Shown piece after piece: positions 62,368 to 64,000 of a stretch of 64,000 nt of DNA. The notes under the pieces were generated by a model. It ran no database searches and had not been told where the DNA came from. It worked only from the letters and a program-made list of their open reading frames with translations. Made by a program: the position numbers and the translations under genes. The DNA lies in assembly GCA_965209045.1 (NCBI GenBank), contig CBDBPW010000001.1, positions 992,001-1,056,000 of the forward strand, written 5' to 3'. The stretch's first letter is position 1; each line of letters opens with the position of its first letter. Origin of the DNA: JAJEFO01 sp965209045 (GTDB lineage: Bacteria > Pseudomonadota > Alphaproteobacteria > Rhodobacterales > Rhodobacteraceae).

Positions 62368-63582
62368 GTGACCAGCCAGTCCATGATTTCCAGGCGAATG
62401 TCCCGAAGCGCCGTGATTCAGGCGATCGCCAGCTTTGGGCCTGTCTCCAGGGCCAGCGTCGCAAAGATCACCGGACTCTCCAAGCAGACCGTGTCCGAAA
62501 TCGTTGCGATCCTCGAATCCGAAGGCTGGGTGCGCACCGTCGGACAGACCGAGGGGCACGTCGGCAGGCGTGCGGTCGTATACGAGATTTCCCCTTCGGC
62601 AGCGACGGTTGCAAGCGTCGACCTAGGTGGCACGAAGGTTCGGGTCGCCCTTTGCGATCTGACCGGAAACGTGCTGGCGGAGCGTGTCGAGCCCACCGAA
62701 CGCACGGGCGGCATCAATGTCGTGGAGCAGATCGCCCGCATGGTGCGCCAGACGGTGTCGGACCACGCGGGCTCTCTAGGGGACCTGCACATCGCCGTGG
62801 TCGGTGTGCCCGGCGTTCCCGATCCCAGGAGCGGCGCCATCCTGCTGGCACCGAACATTGCCGGGATCGACCGGATCGATCTCGCCGGTTCGCTCAGGGA
62901 GCGCCTGGGTTTCGAGGTGTTTGTCGAGAACGACGTGAACCTCGCGGCGCTCGGAGAGCACTGGCTGGGTGGCCGTGGCGAAGACGACAACCTGGTTTTC
63001 ATCTCGATCGGCACGGGCATCGGCGCCGGGATCGTCGTCGGCGGCAACCTGTTGCGCGGCAGCTTCGGCGCGGCCGGAGAGATCGGGTTCCTTCCTTTCG
63101 GCGCGGATCCATTCGAGGCCGAAAGCCTGAAGATCGGCGCGCTGGAGCGGGTGTCGGCGAAGAGCGCAATCATCGATCTCTACCGTTCGCTCTCGAATCG
63201 AACGGCGGACGTGCCGGGCGTGTTCGACGCCGCGGGCGAAGGCGATGCCGCGGCCATCGAGACGCTCGACGAGGTTGCGAGACAGATTGCCCGGGCGGCA
63301 ACGGCCATCGTGGCGGTGGTCGATCCATCCGTGATCGTCATCGGCGGCTCGATCGGATCGCGCGACGAGCTTCTGGACCGGATCATCCGGTTCGTGTCGG
63401 ACTGCTATCCGCGCACGGTCGAGATCGGGAAATCGCGGCTTGGCGATCACGCCACGCTTGCAGGTGGCGCATCCGTGGCGCTGTCGCACCTGCACATCTC
63501 GATCTTTGCCGAGGGGCAGAAGGGCGCGGAAATCTCCGTTCCGCCTCCCGCCATCGAGAACTTCAGGGCAGTGGCGACATGA
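62368..63582 (+). CDS. ROK-family transcriptional regulator
   Basis: The GTG start gives 404 residues: an N-terminal winged helix (VSRASVAKITGLSKQTVSEI) and a ROK sugar-kinase fold with VDLGGTKVRVALCDLTG and GTGIGAGIVVGGNLLRG. The usual ROK zinc-binding Cys-rich consensus is not evident, common in NagC/Mlc-like regulators that bind sugars without phosphorylating them. Its stop overlaps the next start (ATGA), so the M20 gene is co-expressed. Confidence 0.88.
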   Translation: MTSQSMISRRMSRSAVIQAIASFGPVSRASVAKITGLSKQTVSEIVAILESEGWVRTVGQTEGHVGRRAVVYEISPSAATVASVDLGGTKVRVALCDLTGNVLAERVEPTERTGGINVVEQIARMVRQTVSDHAGSLGDLHIAVVGVPGVPDPRSGAILLAPNIAGIDRIDLAGSLRERLGFEVFVENDVNLAALGEHWLGGRGEDDNLVFISIGTGIGAGIVVGGNLLRGSFGAAGEIGFLPFGADPFEAESLKIGALERVSAKSAIIDLYRSLSNRTADVPGVFDAAGEGDAAAIETLDEVARQIARAATAIVAVVDPSVIVIGGSIGSRDELLDRIIRFVSDCYPRTVEIGKSRLGDHATLAGGASVALSHLHISIFAEGQKGAEISVPPPAIENFRAVAT

Positions 63583-64000
63583 GCGCCGCCGAACTGGCCG
63601 TCTTGCTCGCGCAGGCGCAGGATGCACCAGCTGACATCAAGCTGCTGCGCGATGCCCTCGCGATCGAAAGCGTGACGGGAAACGAGACGCCTTTCGCGCG
63701 GTTTCTCGAAGAACGGCTGCAGGAAATTGGCCTCGACACGGGACGCGGCGAGTTCCTGGAAGGCCGGGAAAATGTCTGGGGCGCCAGCTCACCCGGCGGC
63801 AGGACCGATTCAAGCCTGATGATCGTTGGGCATTCGGATGTGGTCCACACTCGGGGCTGGAAGGCGCACTGGCGGGACGATCCACGCTCCGACCCCTTCG
63901 CGGGCATCGAAAGGGACGGCGAGATCTGGGGGCGCGGGGCCAGCGACCTGAAGGGCGGCATCTGCGCCGTCGTCGCTGCGCTCCGGCTGCTGCGGAAAGC
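63579..64000 (+). CDS. M20-family metallopeptidase/deacylase, N-terminal part (cut by window edge)
   Basis: The first 140 residues show the M20 pattern: LLRDALAIESVTGNETPFA, then LMIVGHSDVVHT with the first zinc His and Asp, and IWGRGASDLKGG with the bridging Asp. The family includes acetylornithine deacetylase, succinyl-diaminopimelate desuccinylase and carboxypeptidases. The coupling to a ROK regulator suggests an amide or amino-sugar-related substrate. The C-terminal half lies outside the window. Confidence 0.85.
   Translation, partial: MSAAELAVLLAQAQDAPADIKLLRDALAIESVTGNETPFARFLEERLQEIGLDTGRGEFLEGRENVWGASSPGGRTDSSLMIVGHSDVVHTRGWKAHWRDDPRSDPFAGIERDGEIWGRGASDLKGGICAVVAALRLLRK

Overview
The window is G+C-rich DNA from an alphaproteobacterium, most likely a Rhodobacterales/Roseobacter-type organism. 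This is inferred from gene families and order: a SoeABC-type sulfite dehydrogenase, the block ETF-QO / TPR protein / ispE / ispB / DUF2007 / TrmN6-like methylase, a DNA polymerase IV with an N-terminal zinc ribbon, and many TRAP and ABC uptake systems tied to small catabolic clusters. No rRNA, convincing tRNA or CRISPR array was seen.

Layout. (1) 1-9811: the start of a vapB antitoxin at the edge, then a minus-strand catabolic cluster with a phytanoyl-CoA-type dioxygenase, an alpha/beta hydrolase, a zinc alcohol dehydrogenase, a TRAP transporter (dctPQM), an IclR regulator and a mandelate racemase-type enolase; a LysR regulator is divergent from it. (2) About 10136-14698: a mobile-element scar. 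A TnpB gene fragment is split by a RIT element (three overlapping tyrosine recombinases between 89-bp inverted repeats). The TnpB tail and the IS605-type right-end hairpin lie beyond it, abutting a 5'-truncated TauD/clavaminate-synthase-like oxygenase. (3) 15024-23498: a TPP enzyme divergent from soeABC, then phaA and phaB. (4) 23614-28437: a cytosine deaminase-like enzyme, a GntR regulator, a VOC protein and an NMT1-type ABC importer. (5) 28985-38827: mostly housekeeping genes (isoprenoid synthesis, ETF-QO, greA, smpB) with small DUF proteins and an orphan antitoxin. (6) 38875-41997: a P450, an ion-channel-like protein, and a Fic protein preceded by a striking ~70-bp phased repeat array. (7) 42042-54142: a minus-strand operon for LIV-type import plus aldehyde/alcohol dehydrogenases and a flotillin, then a plus-strand NmrA/SnoaL/SDR/SDR cluster. 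(8) 54430-64000: dapA, slt, dinB, QmcA-like band-7 plus NfeD, rnhB, aroC, a ROK regulator and the start of an M20 peptidase.

How the parts work together. Several modules pair an importer with the enzymes that would process its cargo: TRAP + enolase/ADH/dioxygenase, NMT1-type ABC + deaminase/VOC, and LIV ABC + CalA-like SDR/ALDH. Substrates cannot be read from sequence alone. The two least ordinary pieces are the RIT insertion, whose 6-bp target duplication can be read directly from the interrupted tnpB frame, and the operator-like repeat array in front of fic.
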